A stretch of DNA of 64,000 nucleotides from the NCBI RefSeq assembly GCF_019097595.1, contig NC_080716.1, positions 26,111,401 through 26,175,400 on the forward strand, in the 5' to 3' direction. Source of the stretch: Hemibagrus wyckioides. Taxonomy: Eukaryota; Chordata; Actinopteri; Siluriformes; Bagridae. The notes beneath the pieces are model-generated. The model searched no databases and was not told the origin of the DNA. It saw only the letters and a program-made list of their open reading frames with translations. Position 1 is the stretch's first letter; each line of letters starts with the position of its first letter. The translations under genes and the position numbers were made by a program. Of this stretch, positions 35,444 to 46,784 are shown one piece after another.

Positions 35444-35639
35444 TAATAACACATCATTTTGCAAACATTAAATACTTTTTGTTCATTAATTGTTACCTTT
35501 AATATTTCATGTAACCTCAGTGAGAAAGAGAACGTATTAGAATGTGATCACAAGCCATCCTGGCCTTCAAAGTCACCGTGGCGTCTATTAGACTAGCAGT
35601 CTAGCGTCTAAAACATCCTAGCCGAATGTGTGATTTGTG

Positions 35640-36115
35640 CATATGGCCGTATTTGCTCATCCGTATTTGTATTGGATGCGTTGTGTCTGTGTTTGTGTCA
35701 TGTGTGTTGCATGCGTACATCTGTGTTTGTGTATTACAGTGTGACTGTGTGCCAGACTGTTTGTGTTGGTGTGTGTGTGTCATTTGTGAGTGAATATTTG
35801 TGTGTGTCATTTGTGAGTGAGTGTGTTGTGTATGTGTGTTGTGTGTGTGTGTGTGTGCTCTGCGGGTATGGCAGGCAGGAGTGGACAGATGGCTGGCCCT
35901 CTCCTCTCTCAGCTGCAGGAGTGGAGGGTGCAGTAACTGCGCCTCTTCTGCGCTGTTGACCTTGCCATGGCCATCCATGTGCCTGGCACTCAGCCGCACC
36001 ACCCAATCCACTCTCTCCTTATTATTAAACCACACACACCCACACACACACACACATGTTAAACCACATGCACACACAGCGTATACCATATACCCCTGAA
36101 ATGTAAACATATATC
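35640..36115. repeat. GT/CA-rich low-complexity region
   Basis: GTGT-rich sequence at 35680-35860 and CACA-rich at 36028-36080. A balanced stretch lies between them (35870-36020). Frames across it are repeat-driven. Confidence 0.85.
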
Positions 36116-36359
36116 AAGTTTCTCTCTATATAGACAGGTGTATAAAATATATGCAGAATAAATATAATAATATGGTACTTATGTCTTCCTTATGCATAAC
36201 TAATGCATTTAGTAGCATATTAGGCACCATCCCAAGAAACAAAACATCGTTAGTAGGACAAGTCTGAAAACGTAAACTCACGAAAGTACTTCAAGATCGA
36301 TTTTGTGAAACAGAGCTTGAAAAGTGTTACTCTACATCACCACATAAATCAGTCAGAGA
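36116..36359. other. Intron, no feature recognised
   Basis: AT-leaning sequence. Confidence 0.5.
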
Positions 36360-36880
36360 CAGAATACCCGCTGTCGGATCTGCCCTTTCAAAGCCAACTG
36401 ACTGAAGCCAAGCGATCTAAGTGTGAATGATGTCTCGGCCTTGACCTTTTCTCTTTCTTTGTACATATGGGAACAGGAGACAGAGGGAAAAAAAAAACCT
36501 GATAAGTGCCAAACCCATCAAAGACGCCACATAGGGAGCGAGATTCCATTCAGAGTTAAGGGGTTTTTGGGACGAGGCCAGTTTTCCAAGTCCAACTTCC
36601 TCTCTAACCTTGGTCTTGGGCGGCTGTCCATTCCGAAATGTTGGTATGACCCCTCAATGTCTTCCACCGTGTCCGGACGTTTGGAAGGTGGAACGCTATG
36701 AGCTCTTGATCCTAAACATTCAGCTTCAGAAGGAGGGATGGCATTAAGACTGCTAATGTAATGCGGCCCCTTCAACGCTCACCATCAATAAAACATGCGC
36801 AGGAACTCGGGGTGAAAGCACAGAGGGGTCTTTCACCTCTGGTGGCTTGAGAAAGGAGCAAGTAAAGTCACAGAGGTGAT
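36360..36880. promoter_or_regulatory. Candidate conserved noncoding island
   Basis: Balanced, complex sequence without repeats, containing TCTTTGTACATATGGGAACA near 36455. Frames on both strands lack domains. Inferred regulatory. Confidence 0.3.
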
Positions 36881-37408
36881 GAACGGTGACTATCAAAATT
36901 GGAGTGAAGACTTGTTTTAAACGGATTTAAGTGGAACATTAAAAGGTAAAACTCTTTCACAGGGATTAATAAGAGATTAAATTGACTTAAATATAAGTAA
37001 GTAAGTAAATAAATAAATAAAAAGGATAAAAGTATATATATATATATATATAATTACAAACTAAAATAAGAGATTAAATTGATTATAAAATATTTACAAA
37101 ATATATGAAAACTAACATTAAATCTAAAAATATGAGGACTTCCAGAAAAAGGTTTTCACATTTTTCCATGTTCAGTGAGCAAAAATATGCACATTATTTC
37201 CAAAATATTTTTTGAATTTTCAAACCAAAAATAAAATAAATTTTATGTGAGAAATAAAAAAACACACATAAACGTTGCAAGTAATATCTACTCAGCAATA
37301 CTGATAAACCTGAGCTGAAAGTCCACTTCCTCTGAGAAGGAACAGGAAGCAGCCAGCATTCACAGTCTTAGCTGCTAAGCTATAAGGAATCAAAATCCTC
37401 TGTTCAGG

Positions 37409-37440
<32 letters not shown>

Positions 37441-37539
37441 GCAAGGTACACGCGATGAGAGTCTAGTCATGCACATTGATTTTCAGGAAAAAAATGAGGA
37501 ATTGGACCGAGTGACTCTGAGCATGCTGAGCAGGTCATG
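36881..37539. repeat. AT-rich intron with microsatellites
   Basis: A short TA run at about 37034-37052 and a GACA tetranucleotide array at 37409-37441. Otherwise A-rich. Confidence 0.85.
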
Positions 37540-37680
37540 TGTAGCATAGATTGAGCAGCCGCCCCATTTTTATTAATTGGTGATTAATAACGCTTCTCCA
37601 TTCATTAGTGCAGTCACCTCTGTGCAGTGAAGTGTGGCTGTGTTAATAAGCAATTACACACACCTTGCTGATCAATGACT
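37540..37680. promoter_or_regulatory. Candidate conserved noncoding element
   Basis: Contains TATTAATTGGTGATTAATAA (37571-37590), TTCATTAGTG and GTTAATAAGCAATTACAC, a dense set of homeodomain-type cores in non-repetitive sequence. Inferred. Confidence 0.38.
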
Positions 37681-38373
37681 TATCTCTCTCTCTCTCTCTC
37701 TCTCTCTGTACTTTGGTGCACACTGAAGAGGAATATTAGTACTAACACTAAGAATTTTATTTCCGCTTTACTCTTTGGATTTATTGTGAAAATTGAGATA
37801 AACCCAAAGATTGATATAAACCCAAAGATCCAAACTAAATAAATAAATAAATAAATAAATCTCTATGAAACCATCGTAATATCACAGATCAGCCAATCCC
37901 CTTGGCACCATCTTGATGGGGTTTATTTGTTATATAGTCAGTTAACATTCAGCAAACACGTCATCACTCAAACTATTCCCATGGGTTCCTCAGACGACAG
38001 TGTCATGGATAATTTGTGTTCTCAATTCTAGGACAGCAAATGAAATCTCTTTTTCTCTTCTATTTTTTTTTTCCCAAGACAAAGCATGCATGCGACACAG
38101 ACGTACATCAGAGGAGGAGCCGGGATGGGTGTCAGGCTGGAAATCGAAACGAATTTGATTAAAAACAGAAGGCAGGAACGAGGAAGCAGGATGGAATCTC
38201 TTGTCTCTCCTGTTCTCATCTCTCTGCTTCTCATCTCCTCGCGCTTGGTAGCAGCCCACGGTTCTGCCTCACACAGAGAGGCCAGCTGTACAGTAAATGT
38301 GCGCCCTACTCTGCCCCCTAGCCCCCTCCACCCTCACCACCTTCCCACCTCCTACCCATCGATCCAGGCCTCC

Positions 38374-38424
<51 letters not shown>

Positions 38425-39837
38425 CCTGTTTCCGTGTTGCGGATGGAAGCCTGGGCATGCACTCAGCTTTCACCCCCTCCCACCTTGAAAAAAAAATATA
38501 AAGAAAACACACCAAAAGGTGACCCTTTAAATCAGCTTTTCCAGAACATTCGGTCCGTCTGCTTGTAAAGTTCCTGACTGTCCTTCAAAACGTCATCCCC
38601 CAGCTTGGCACGAGTTATTTAGAAAAAGGGGAAAAAGGCAAGTGGTGGAAAAAAAACAAAAAATAAATAAACAACATAATGCCCGAAAGCAGTGATCTGC
38701 GGGGTCCAAGCACCCTTCACTAATAGCAACCCTGGTGCCTAGTTCTTCAGTAAAGATTGCAGAGATGAATACAATTTTTAAGTTTCATTACAGTAGTTCA
38801 ATTCTAACCATGTGAAGTGCCTGCTGAAATTTGATTGGCTAAGGTCAGGCAATCAATACAGGTCTCCAACCATTAAAAAGTTTTTGATCATTATTGAGGT
38901 TCAGACTATACCAATTTTATGAAGATTCTAAAGTAAGTGGGTGGAGTTTTTTGTTTGCTTGTTTCATAAAAAAGAAAAATACAAGAATTTTTTTCTGCAG
39001 ACCTTGAAATTTTGGGCAAAAGAGAAAGAAGAATCCTAATGACCCTTGGACCCCTAAAAAGCCAAGGAGCTTTGCAAGATTGCTGGATATCTGAGATGGA
39101 GGGCAGATTTAGACCTTTTTCCTTGTGCCTGACAACCTCGCATCAGGGTACTGAGAAGTAAGCAAGAGGTTTTGGCTCAGCAGGAGAACTTGGAGGAAAA
39201 ATAGGCTCCTATGGAGCTTTAAGGGTCAAAGTTCACACTGTTGTCGAGAAACAGGGGGATTCTGAAGTGCTGCTGTGATTCTTTTCGGCTTATCTGTCAG
39301 TGAAAGACCTTCACATGTATCTCTGAACAGTGAGGGAAACTTTTTGACACTCTAGTGATTCTTCTGCTCTGTTAACATATTGCAAGACCTACATTGTTAT
39401 GTTTTGATTTGCCAAGACCTTGAAAAACATTTAATTGTTCAAACAGTACAATTTTAAATGTCATAATTGGAATTTGGCAAGCAGATTTCTTGACAACTAT
39501 TCTACTATACAACATGAACGAAAAAATAGCACTCTTCGAAAGAATTTCCAAAAATGTACATTCGTGTGTATGTTGAAGTGTACTTCTCAGAACCTTGAAA
39601 GCCAAGCTTCTGTCTGTAGAGGAAACACATCTGAAGTGTGTGCACTGGGCACATGTAGGCCATAATAAACATCCTTCAAAAGCTAGGAAGTTAACGACAG
39701 TTTTGATAGTGACCACAGAAGCTCAGAGAGGCATAAACCCTGGCATCCACTCTTCCTGTCTTCCTCTCACCCTCTCTGGTGACACATCGCATGCCTTTAG
39801 TTGGGTGAATTAGCCATGCCAGCAAACTCCAAACTAA
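37681..39837. other. Intron with CT microsatellites, no gene supported
   Basis: CT runs at about 37682-37707 and 38378-38423 and an AAAT array near 37838-37860. The frame 38086-38568 runs through the CT tract and has no domain. The rest is ordinary intron. Confidence 0.5.
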
Positions 39838-40089
39838 AGAGAGGCCAGCTGTCTTCTGGCCTGCTTCGAAATTGCTCCACGGTCACCAGCAATCGAATTT
39901 TTTTCAATTTGTTTTTTTCCTACAGATGGACAGGAATATAACATTGAGTCCCATGATCTGAACGGCCAGCTGTATGGCGAATGTGGATGGATCCATCTGG
40001 ACCTTGAGAGCAATCTCTTCACTCCCAAGGGCATGCGGCTACTGGTCCAGGCCAATACACACCACTTTCCTCACCAGAAACACGATTAG
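39838..40089 (+). other. Exon-like open segment, unidentified
   Basis: A strong acceptor on the plus strand, GTTTTTTTCCTACAG, ends at 39925. After it a frame with natural-looking codon use reads DGQEYNIESHDLNGQLYGEC, then GWIHLDLESNLFTPKGMRLL and QANTHHF, to a TAG at 40087-40089. The frame is open from 39838. There is no good donor before the stop, so it would be a terminal exon or a fragment. I do not recognise the peptide. The minus strand of the same segment also has a coding-like frame but is broken by a TAG near 40045. Alternatives are a retrocopy or transposon fragment, or a conserved noncoding element. Confidence 0.35.
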
Positions 40090-40409
40090 GATGTTATATG
40101 TTTCCCTTTTTCCACACAAAGCCACACATGTCCACTTGGGTCAATTAGGCAAAAGCTGGCCTCATCACCACATCACTGTAGTTATGAATTCTCTAAATTC
40201 TAAGGGATACTTTATTCAATTTGATTTTGGGGGTCACAGGGACGATGGGTGCAAAGGTGGAACAGAGCAACACATCAAAATTGCTCTGTGCTTTTTTGGA
40301 GCCGCTTTCTTAGTGGCTATATCTCAGATTAGACTCAGAGGACATGCTAATTTACTTTATTCTATTTTGTGCCATCGTGTCATCTATATATATAGAGCTA
40401 TCGGGGTGA
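40090..40409. other. Intron, no feature recognised
   Basis: AT-leaning sequence following the exon-like segment. No polyadenylation arrangement is convincing. Confidence 0.45.
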
Positions 40410-40690
40410 ATCAACAGCCATAAAGCAAGAAGCGTAGGGCCAGGAACAGCACCCCTAAGAGAGGAGCGCCTGCTCCATTACCTACGCTAATAACAGTGAC
40501 AGCTGAGCGGAGATGACCCCCGGCCTCTCGTTTCGCCTCTCCTGTGCAGATGGCCATTAAAAGGAGAAAGTGTCCCCTTTTTTCAAGGGAAAAGGCATTT
40601 GGACCCTTTTCCAAATGAGGCCTCTGCTTCTCCCTTCCAGTTTTGCTTTTCTGGCACATGCTGTCTGTAAGGTAATTACGATCCAGTCCA
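40410..40690. promoter_or_regulatory. Candidate conserved noncoding element
   Basis: Balanced block with CCTACGCTAATAACAGTGAC and GATGGCCATTAAAAGGAG. Not repetitive. Inferred. Confidence 0.35.
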
Positions 40691-42766
40691 GATCTGCCCC
40701 ATCTACCACCCTCACACCCCCCGCACCACCCTCAAAAAGCTCAACCAACCTTCTACCATCACCCACCAGAACTGTCAAAGGAAGTCTGTAGTGGACACCT
40801 GAGTATGGACTGTGCTTCAGGTCCATGCCAGTTGAAATGTTTACAGTATGATTTGACTGATTTTCTTTTATTAATATTCATTGTATGATAATGTATGATG
40901 GTCATTAAGGCTGCAGTTTTAAGATGTTTGCATCTCCACATTTGATATACAGAGTATCTTGTGACAACAACATGTTGTGGCCCTAATGTGAAGTTGTGGT
41001 TACAAATTATATACCTTGAACTTAATATGTTGTGGAATATCATACTTAATAATAATAGCACTTAAAAATGAATATCCAGGAAATTATTTAGCAGGAACAT
41101 GCATAAAAGTCTACGTGCTTGGAGAATATCCTTAAGGTGACACCACCAGAGAGTCCCTATGAATCATTTCAACACTGAAGTATCATTTCATTGATTCTCT
41201 CTGCTCTTTAGTTTCTCTAGCTTTAATTTGGATTTTTTCTTTGTTTCTCTCTTATTTCAATGTAAAATTAAAAAGTTACACAGTCCATGGCCATGAAATA
41301 CGACTTGTTTCAAACAGACAATGGCTTATTGGACCTTATTAAACCACCATGTCACCTCTGCAGCTCTTTCCAAATCCAAATAGTTATTAAATGGACACAC
41401 ATAGATTTAGTGTTCTTTACTTACCATGTAACTCTGCCATTCACACTGAATCAAACAATACATTTCACAGGTTTGAATGCCTTAGAAACTAAATTATTCT
41501 CCATATCCTTAAACATTCCCAAAATCTACCTTAGGCATTGCAGTGTAATGAAAGATCCAACAAAGAAGCCAAAAAATAAATTCATGAAGAATAGAAATTT
41601 GCTCATCTGTAACCAGAGGACTTAAGGAATAGAATGTCAGCATAGAAAAATGTCTCAGATATTCAAACTGAATACTAATAAAGCACGCTGTCGGTGTGGG
41701 TGAGTGTGAATATTTAGAGCCGAGAAACTCATTAATACATGTACTATATCATTCACAGACTTATGCAATATTAATAATGTAAATAAATAAATCAGCACCA
41801 TGAAGCAGTAATGTGTTTGAAAATGACTGTGTACTGCCTGGGAAAAAGGCATGCCGGTCAATAAGTCTCTGTTTTCAGGTTTAAAATATATTCATGTTGC
41901 TAATGCTCAACACACAATATAGCAGTGTTTGTTCAGTTTGTGAACACTGTGGTACAGGATTATAGCAATAGATTTATAAAAAAGTAAACATGTAGCTCAT
42001 AATGCAACACACTTTACACAAACCTGATTTTCACTCAGGTGGTGTGTCCACCTTCCCTTGACCATTTTTCACCTCAACCTGATCTCCTTGATATAGTTTT
42101 ACAAACAACTTTCTGAGCCAAGAAAACAGACTACCATAACAAAATCTTTTTGTTTTCCAGTAAAACCAAAAGCCAGTAACTCAGTTACCACTAAACAACC
42201 TTGAACAAAGCCAATGTAAAGTTTCTAGACCATAAAAATTGTAAATGTTTTCCAAATATTGTAAAAAATTACAGTAGAGTGTCTTCTACTATGCCTATAC
42301 TCTAATCCTCCAGTTAAACTAATGACGATGATTTCCATATGTTAACAAATGTCTCATAGTCTCATCTCACCCAGAAACAAGTTTTTATCCTAACAATTTT
42401 TAAAAACTAACTTCCAGTGTTGTTTAAAGAGTTAATTCATAAAAGCATATGTAAAATTTATGCTGCCCTGCGACTGCACCTAGTCTACTTTATCCATGAC
42501 CCTGAAGTGGTTACTGAAGATGAATAAATAAAGATGTTCCATTACATCAACATGTAAGATAATATGGTGTAGATGCAGATGTGCAGTTTTTAGCTCTTGA
42601 TATCTTCAGTAAGGATGCTGACTATACGCCAGATTTGCAGTTATACAATGTGCATTTTTTTTCCAACAAATCACCAAACTGCTGTTAGAAATCTGAGGTG
42701 AAAAATGTGCATTTGAAATAAATGTGCGTAAAATGTACAATTCTAAGATGATGGTATCAAACTTAC
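40691..42766. other. Intron 5 proximal to exon 5, no feature
   Basis: AT-rich sequence with no repeat family or coding exon recognised, ending at the exon 5 donor. Confidence 0.55.
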
Positions 42767-42851
42767 CAAGCATGTGATTTGCCACATGAACCTGAATGTC
42801 CCATTCACTATGGAAGACCATCTGACACTTAATGCACTGGTATGTCTTCTT
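42767..42851 (-). CDS. znf521: znf521 exon 5
   Basis: An 85-bp exon encoding 28 full codons plus one base: [10 protein letters not shown] at the start, then a complete C2H2 finger (C-x2-C ... H-x3-H, ending VHVANH) and Met-Leu. The acceptor is TTGTTATAG at 42852 after a T/G-rich tract, and the donor is CTTG/GTAAGT with GTAAGT at 42761-42766. It joins exon 4 in phase 0 (SQNEE/KKTYQ) and exon 6 in phase 1, where the split codon becomes Glu (human has Asp there, from memory). Size, phase and finger content match the human gene structure as I recall it. The exon is too short for ORF-based gene finding and is easily missed. Confidence 0.93.
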
Positions 42852-43114
42852 CTATAACAAACAAACAAACAAAAAAGACAAAGGCAGAGTAGAATGTAGT
42901 GTAGTAATAGAGTAGAATGTACAGTGGAACTAGAGTTGAAACTTAAATGATATGATGTTAAACCAAGGATTCATCTCAAAACCATACACAGTTTTAGCTA
43001 TTGGTCCATGGACCATGTGACACAAAGAAATAATAATAATGTACTAACTAATATACCAACTGATTGCACTAAATGGCACTGAGAGAAAAACATGTGTATG
43101 TAAATATGCCTTAC
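42852..43114 (-). other. znf521: znf521 intron 4 (263 bp)
   Basis: Short GT-AG intron between exons 4 and 5. On the transcribed strand it begins GTAAGG and ends with GTTT repeats then GTTATAG. The GTTT microsatellite (plus strand 42857-42875) makes up the pyrimidine-rich part of the acceptor. No other feature was seen. Confidence 0.9.
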
Positions 43115-46100
43115 CTCTTCATTTTGGGAAGGACTCACTCTTGGCATTGGGGATCCTTGAGGGGTCCTCACTTGACTGCCACTTCCCTCTCCTGACTGCT
43201 CTCTGTGTACTGTTTGAAGATGTGTCTGCAGCTCGACCTCTGATTCAAACTTCACATTGCAGCTGGAGCATCTGGTCTTGGCAACAGTGGATGATATTGA
43301 TGAAGAGGATGATGTAGAATAGGTGGTCCCCTTTCTTTTTACACCACAGGGGCTCAGACTTTCCCCGTGGTTCCACCCAGCATTAGAGGGTGCTGGTGTT
43401 TGCCCCCCTGGTTGCTGCTGCTTTCCACCATTTATGGTTGGACTGGAGCTTTTGCTCACACTTACACATGTGGCACAGAGACCATATGGTAGTCCATTAA
43501 TATCAAGCTTTACCATGTCCTGCTTGGAACGGAACTCTTTAAGACATGAAGCACACTTGAAAAGCTTCTGACTCTGGTGATGCTGGTGGTGGGGAATAGT
43601 GGCTCGTCCACTAGGGTGATTGGCAGACATGGCTCCTGTCTTCTGCATGTGGAAGGTGCCATGGATCTTCAGCTCCAAGGTTGAAGTAACGGTCTGCATG
43701 CAGACCACACAGCGAAAACCAGTCAGAGAGTTGCGCAAATCTGGATGCATTTGACAGTGCTCCAGGAAGTCTTCCTCACTGTGTAATGGTAACTTGCAAA
43801 TTCGACAGCTGCCTGTGTCCAAGCTCTTACTGTGGGTAACCTTATGCTCTGTCAAAGTAAGCAGAGAGGGGAAGCGTTCTCCACAAATGGGACACATATA
43901 ATGCTTTACAGGTCCCAGGTGAGTTTGCATATGTTCCCGGAGCCCTGCTTCAGAGAAGAATGTTCTAGAGCAAACATTGCATTTGTGGCTCCCCTTGATT
44001 ATTTCTGCCTTCTTCTTGTGCATCGCAGTCTCTCCCGGTCGAATATTGTGATCCCGGAGCTGGTGATTGGTCAGGAGAGACTCCATAGTATAAGATGCCC
44101 CACAGATGTCACATGTATACATGACCTCTGAAGACTCAACATCCTCTTCACTTCCATCATGACTGTTGTGAGACTCTCCTGTACCAGGTGCTCCATGGCT
44201 GTTGGTGAGGATGCCCTGCAGTTCTGTATCATCTTTAGCAACTGAGTCACCACCAGCACTTGTAGAGCCATTTGTGCCACAGTTTTGGGCCTTTCCCTCA
44301 AACACACAATGCTTCTCACGTAAATGACGTTCCAGCAAGATGATAGCATGGAATGCCTTGTTGCAGAAGCGGCAGTTATATTTCTTGCTATGTGTGGTAA
44401 TGTGGCACTGCAGCTCAACTTCTGTGCCAAATGACTCACCGCAAAAGATGCAGCGGTGAACCCGGCCCTGGTTCTCCAAATGACTGTGCTTGACATGCAG
44501 TTGAAGGTCAGTCTCATGACGGAAATCCCAGTTGCAAGATGTACAGCGGTAGACTTTCTTTTCATTGCTGTGTTTAACTGCTAGATGAAGCTGAGTTGAG
44601 ACTTTAGAGTCAAATACCTCTTGGCAAAGAGTGCAGCGAAAAAACACAAAGGTGTGCATATCAAGAAGGTGCTTCTGCAGATCATCTACTGAGGTGAACT
44701 GCTTGTCACAACTTTCACATATGTAGTATGTGGACGTGACAGTAAAGTGGACAGTCACATGCTTCAACAGTGCTTCCTGGCTGGGAAAGTCTTTGTTGCA
44801 TTGTGGACAGGTGAGCTGCGGTAGCATACCATCAAGGTGAGTCTTCAGGTGTGTCTGGAAAAGATCAAGACTTGTGTACTTTGCACCACACTGGTTACAG
44901 ATGAATTCACTTGCTGAGCGGGATGAAGTGCTGCCATGTTTAAGAAGTGTAGCTTGATCTACAGATATGGAAGATGAAGGACTAAGGGCTCTATGGGTTC
45001 TTCTTCCATTATTGATATAATTCAATGCCAGGGGGATGTTCTTGTGGTTTTCTTTGATGTGCTTGTTCAGCTTCAAGACACTGTTAAAGATGGGAGAGTT
45101 GGTACAATAAGAGCAGGAATACACCTCCACAATGGGATCTTTAGGAGTGACTGCAAGTGGAGAGTCAAATCGCAAGCTTCCTGAATCACAGTGGGTCTGT
45201 CGAACATGTTCTTCTAGTGTAGCCTCAGTCAGAAATCCCATGAAGCACTGGGGGCAAAAAAAGGCATTGCTCTCCTTGGCTACTGGGCTAGGAAATCCAT
45301 GCGAGCAACGGATGTGTTCCTGCAAGGCATTGAGATCTCCAAGCATCTCTGGACAAAAGTTACACTGTAACAAGGCATCAGACAAGCTAGCAAGTATGGT
45401 GGATGGATCTTCAGCATTGTGGACTTGTTTCAGATGTTCGTTTAGGTTGACCAGAGATGGAAGGATCTCTAAACAGAACTGGCAAGTATGGGCCTGCTCA
45501 GGTTTATCTACATGCATTGTCTTTAGGTGAATCTGAAGGACAGCAAGACTGGAGAATACTTGTTTGTTGCAGTAAATGCAACTGTAGGCTACTTTAGGCT
45601 GTTTAGCAGGTCGTCCACAAATATCATTTGTGTGCTGAGCAGCACGCTTTCTTCTTCCACGAGTCTTGGGCACAGTAGGAGCAGTGTCTACCATGGTTGA
45701 ACTATCGACAGAAAGGTTTGAGTCTGGAGTGGTGCTTGAAACGGATGTGTATCCTACAGTCAACAAAGAAGGACTGTTGCTGTGGTTGCTGGACTCTGGG
45801 AGTTGGTGAATGTCCATGTGTGCATACAACTCCTCCACAGTGGGAAAGTGCTCAGAGCATACAGTGCATATATGGCCCTTTTGGTCTCGACTATGCGCCT
45901 GGTCAATATGGCTAAGTAAAGTACCCTCATCACTAAATGGCTCATGGCAGTAGATGCACTGCAGACCAGGCCCTACACTCCCTTCTTCTGGGGGTGAACA
46001 CTCAGGGTGGCACTCTGCAATGTGCTTCTGGAGCTCCTCGGGCATGTCAAAGCCCTCTTCACAGCGGCTACACTTGCGTGCTTCCTTTAACTTCCACTCA

Positions 46101-46590
46101 TCTGCTCCAGAGATCGCTGTACTCTGACCTTCCTTCCCTCGTTCATGCACCTGCATGTGTCCAAGGAGGGAGCTGGAGGACAGGAACCCTCTGCGACACA
46201 CAGGGCATTTATGAGGCTTGTTTGTGGCGTGCGTCTTCATGTGGATCTTAAGGTGGTCACTGCGTGAGAAAGCAGAGTTGCACTCGCTGCAGTGGTACTT
46301 CTTGTCACCAGTGTGGAGCTTGATATGCCGGTCACGGCTACGCTTGTGCTTGAATAGGCGACTGCAGAAGGTACAGCTAAAAGGGAGCTTGTCACTATGG
46401 CTCTGCTCGTGGCGCTTAAGGAAGCTCAGACGACTGAATGATTTGTCACAAAACTGGCATGGGTAGGGCAAGCCAGGGCCCCCTTCATCTTCACCAAAAT
46501 CGTAATCGTGGACTGGAGACGTTTGGTCTTTACTAGATGGTGAAGAAGCAGGCCAGGAACAGGATGGGTCATCTTCTAAATCAGCCCCAT
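43115..46590 (-). CDS. znf521: znf521 exon 4 (giant zinc-finger exon)
   Basis: A 3,476-bp coding exon with two bases of a split Asp codon followed by 1,158 full codons. The acceptor is TTTATTTGCAG ending at 46591 and the donor is GAAGAG/GTAAGG at 43114. Residues are counted from the first full codon ([20 protein letters not shown]). Fingers 1-4 lie at 44-148 with exact 28-residue spacing and Krueppel-like linkers. Fingers 5-7 lie at 173-261. A linker at 262-336 holds a basic RGRRKR cluster near 310. Finger 8 starts at 337 and fingers continue to 1128, giving 25 C2H2 fingers. One further unit at 1012-1041 has Cys in place of both His, as in human ZNF521. A Ser-rich linker (1042-1106) contains a run of five Ser. 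The protein is a nuclear DNA- or protein-binding co-factor. The open frame extends past both splice sites into intron, so the ATG near 46690 is not the real start. Identity comes from remembered family sequence, not a search. Confidence 0.95.
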
Positions 46591-46594
46591 CTGC

Positions 46595-46620
46595 AAATAA
46601 ATAAAAATAAATAAATAAAT
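46595..46620. repeat. (AAAT)n at the exon 4 acceptor
   Basis: AAAT-type repeat immediately upstream (in transcript sense) of the exon 4 splice acceptor. On the transcribed strand it reads TTTATTTATTT and forms the pyrimidine tract just before GCAG. Confidence 0.9.
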
Positions 46621-46742
46621 ACTTTGCAACTGCATACAAATATACAGAAAATACAAGGTTATTCATTACATATAAAGTATCATTTTGCATTCTTTATGCT
46701 TTGATCATAATGACACATACACCAAACACATATGTACAGCAT

Positions 46743-46743
<1 letters not shown>

Positions 46744-46782
<39 letters not shown>
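46744..46782. repeat. (GA)n microsatellite
   Basis: About 19 GA units, 150 bp from the exon 4 acceptor. Confidence 0.97.

Positions 46783-46784
<2 letters not shown>

Noticed and set aside
42998..46690. A single-exon 1,230-codon protein starting at the ATG near 46690
   Set aside because: The first 33 and last roughly 38 codons lie outside good splice sites and lack family similarity. The exon is bounded at 46590 and 43115.
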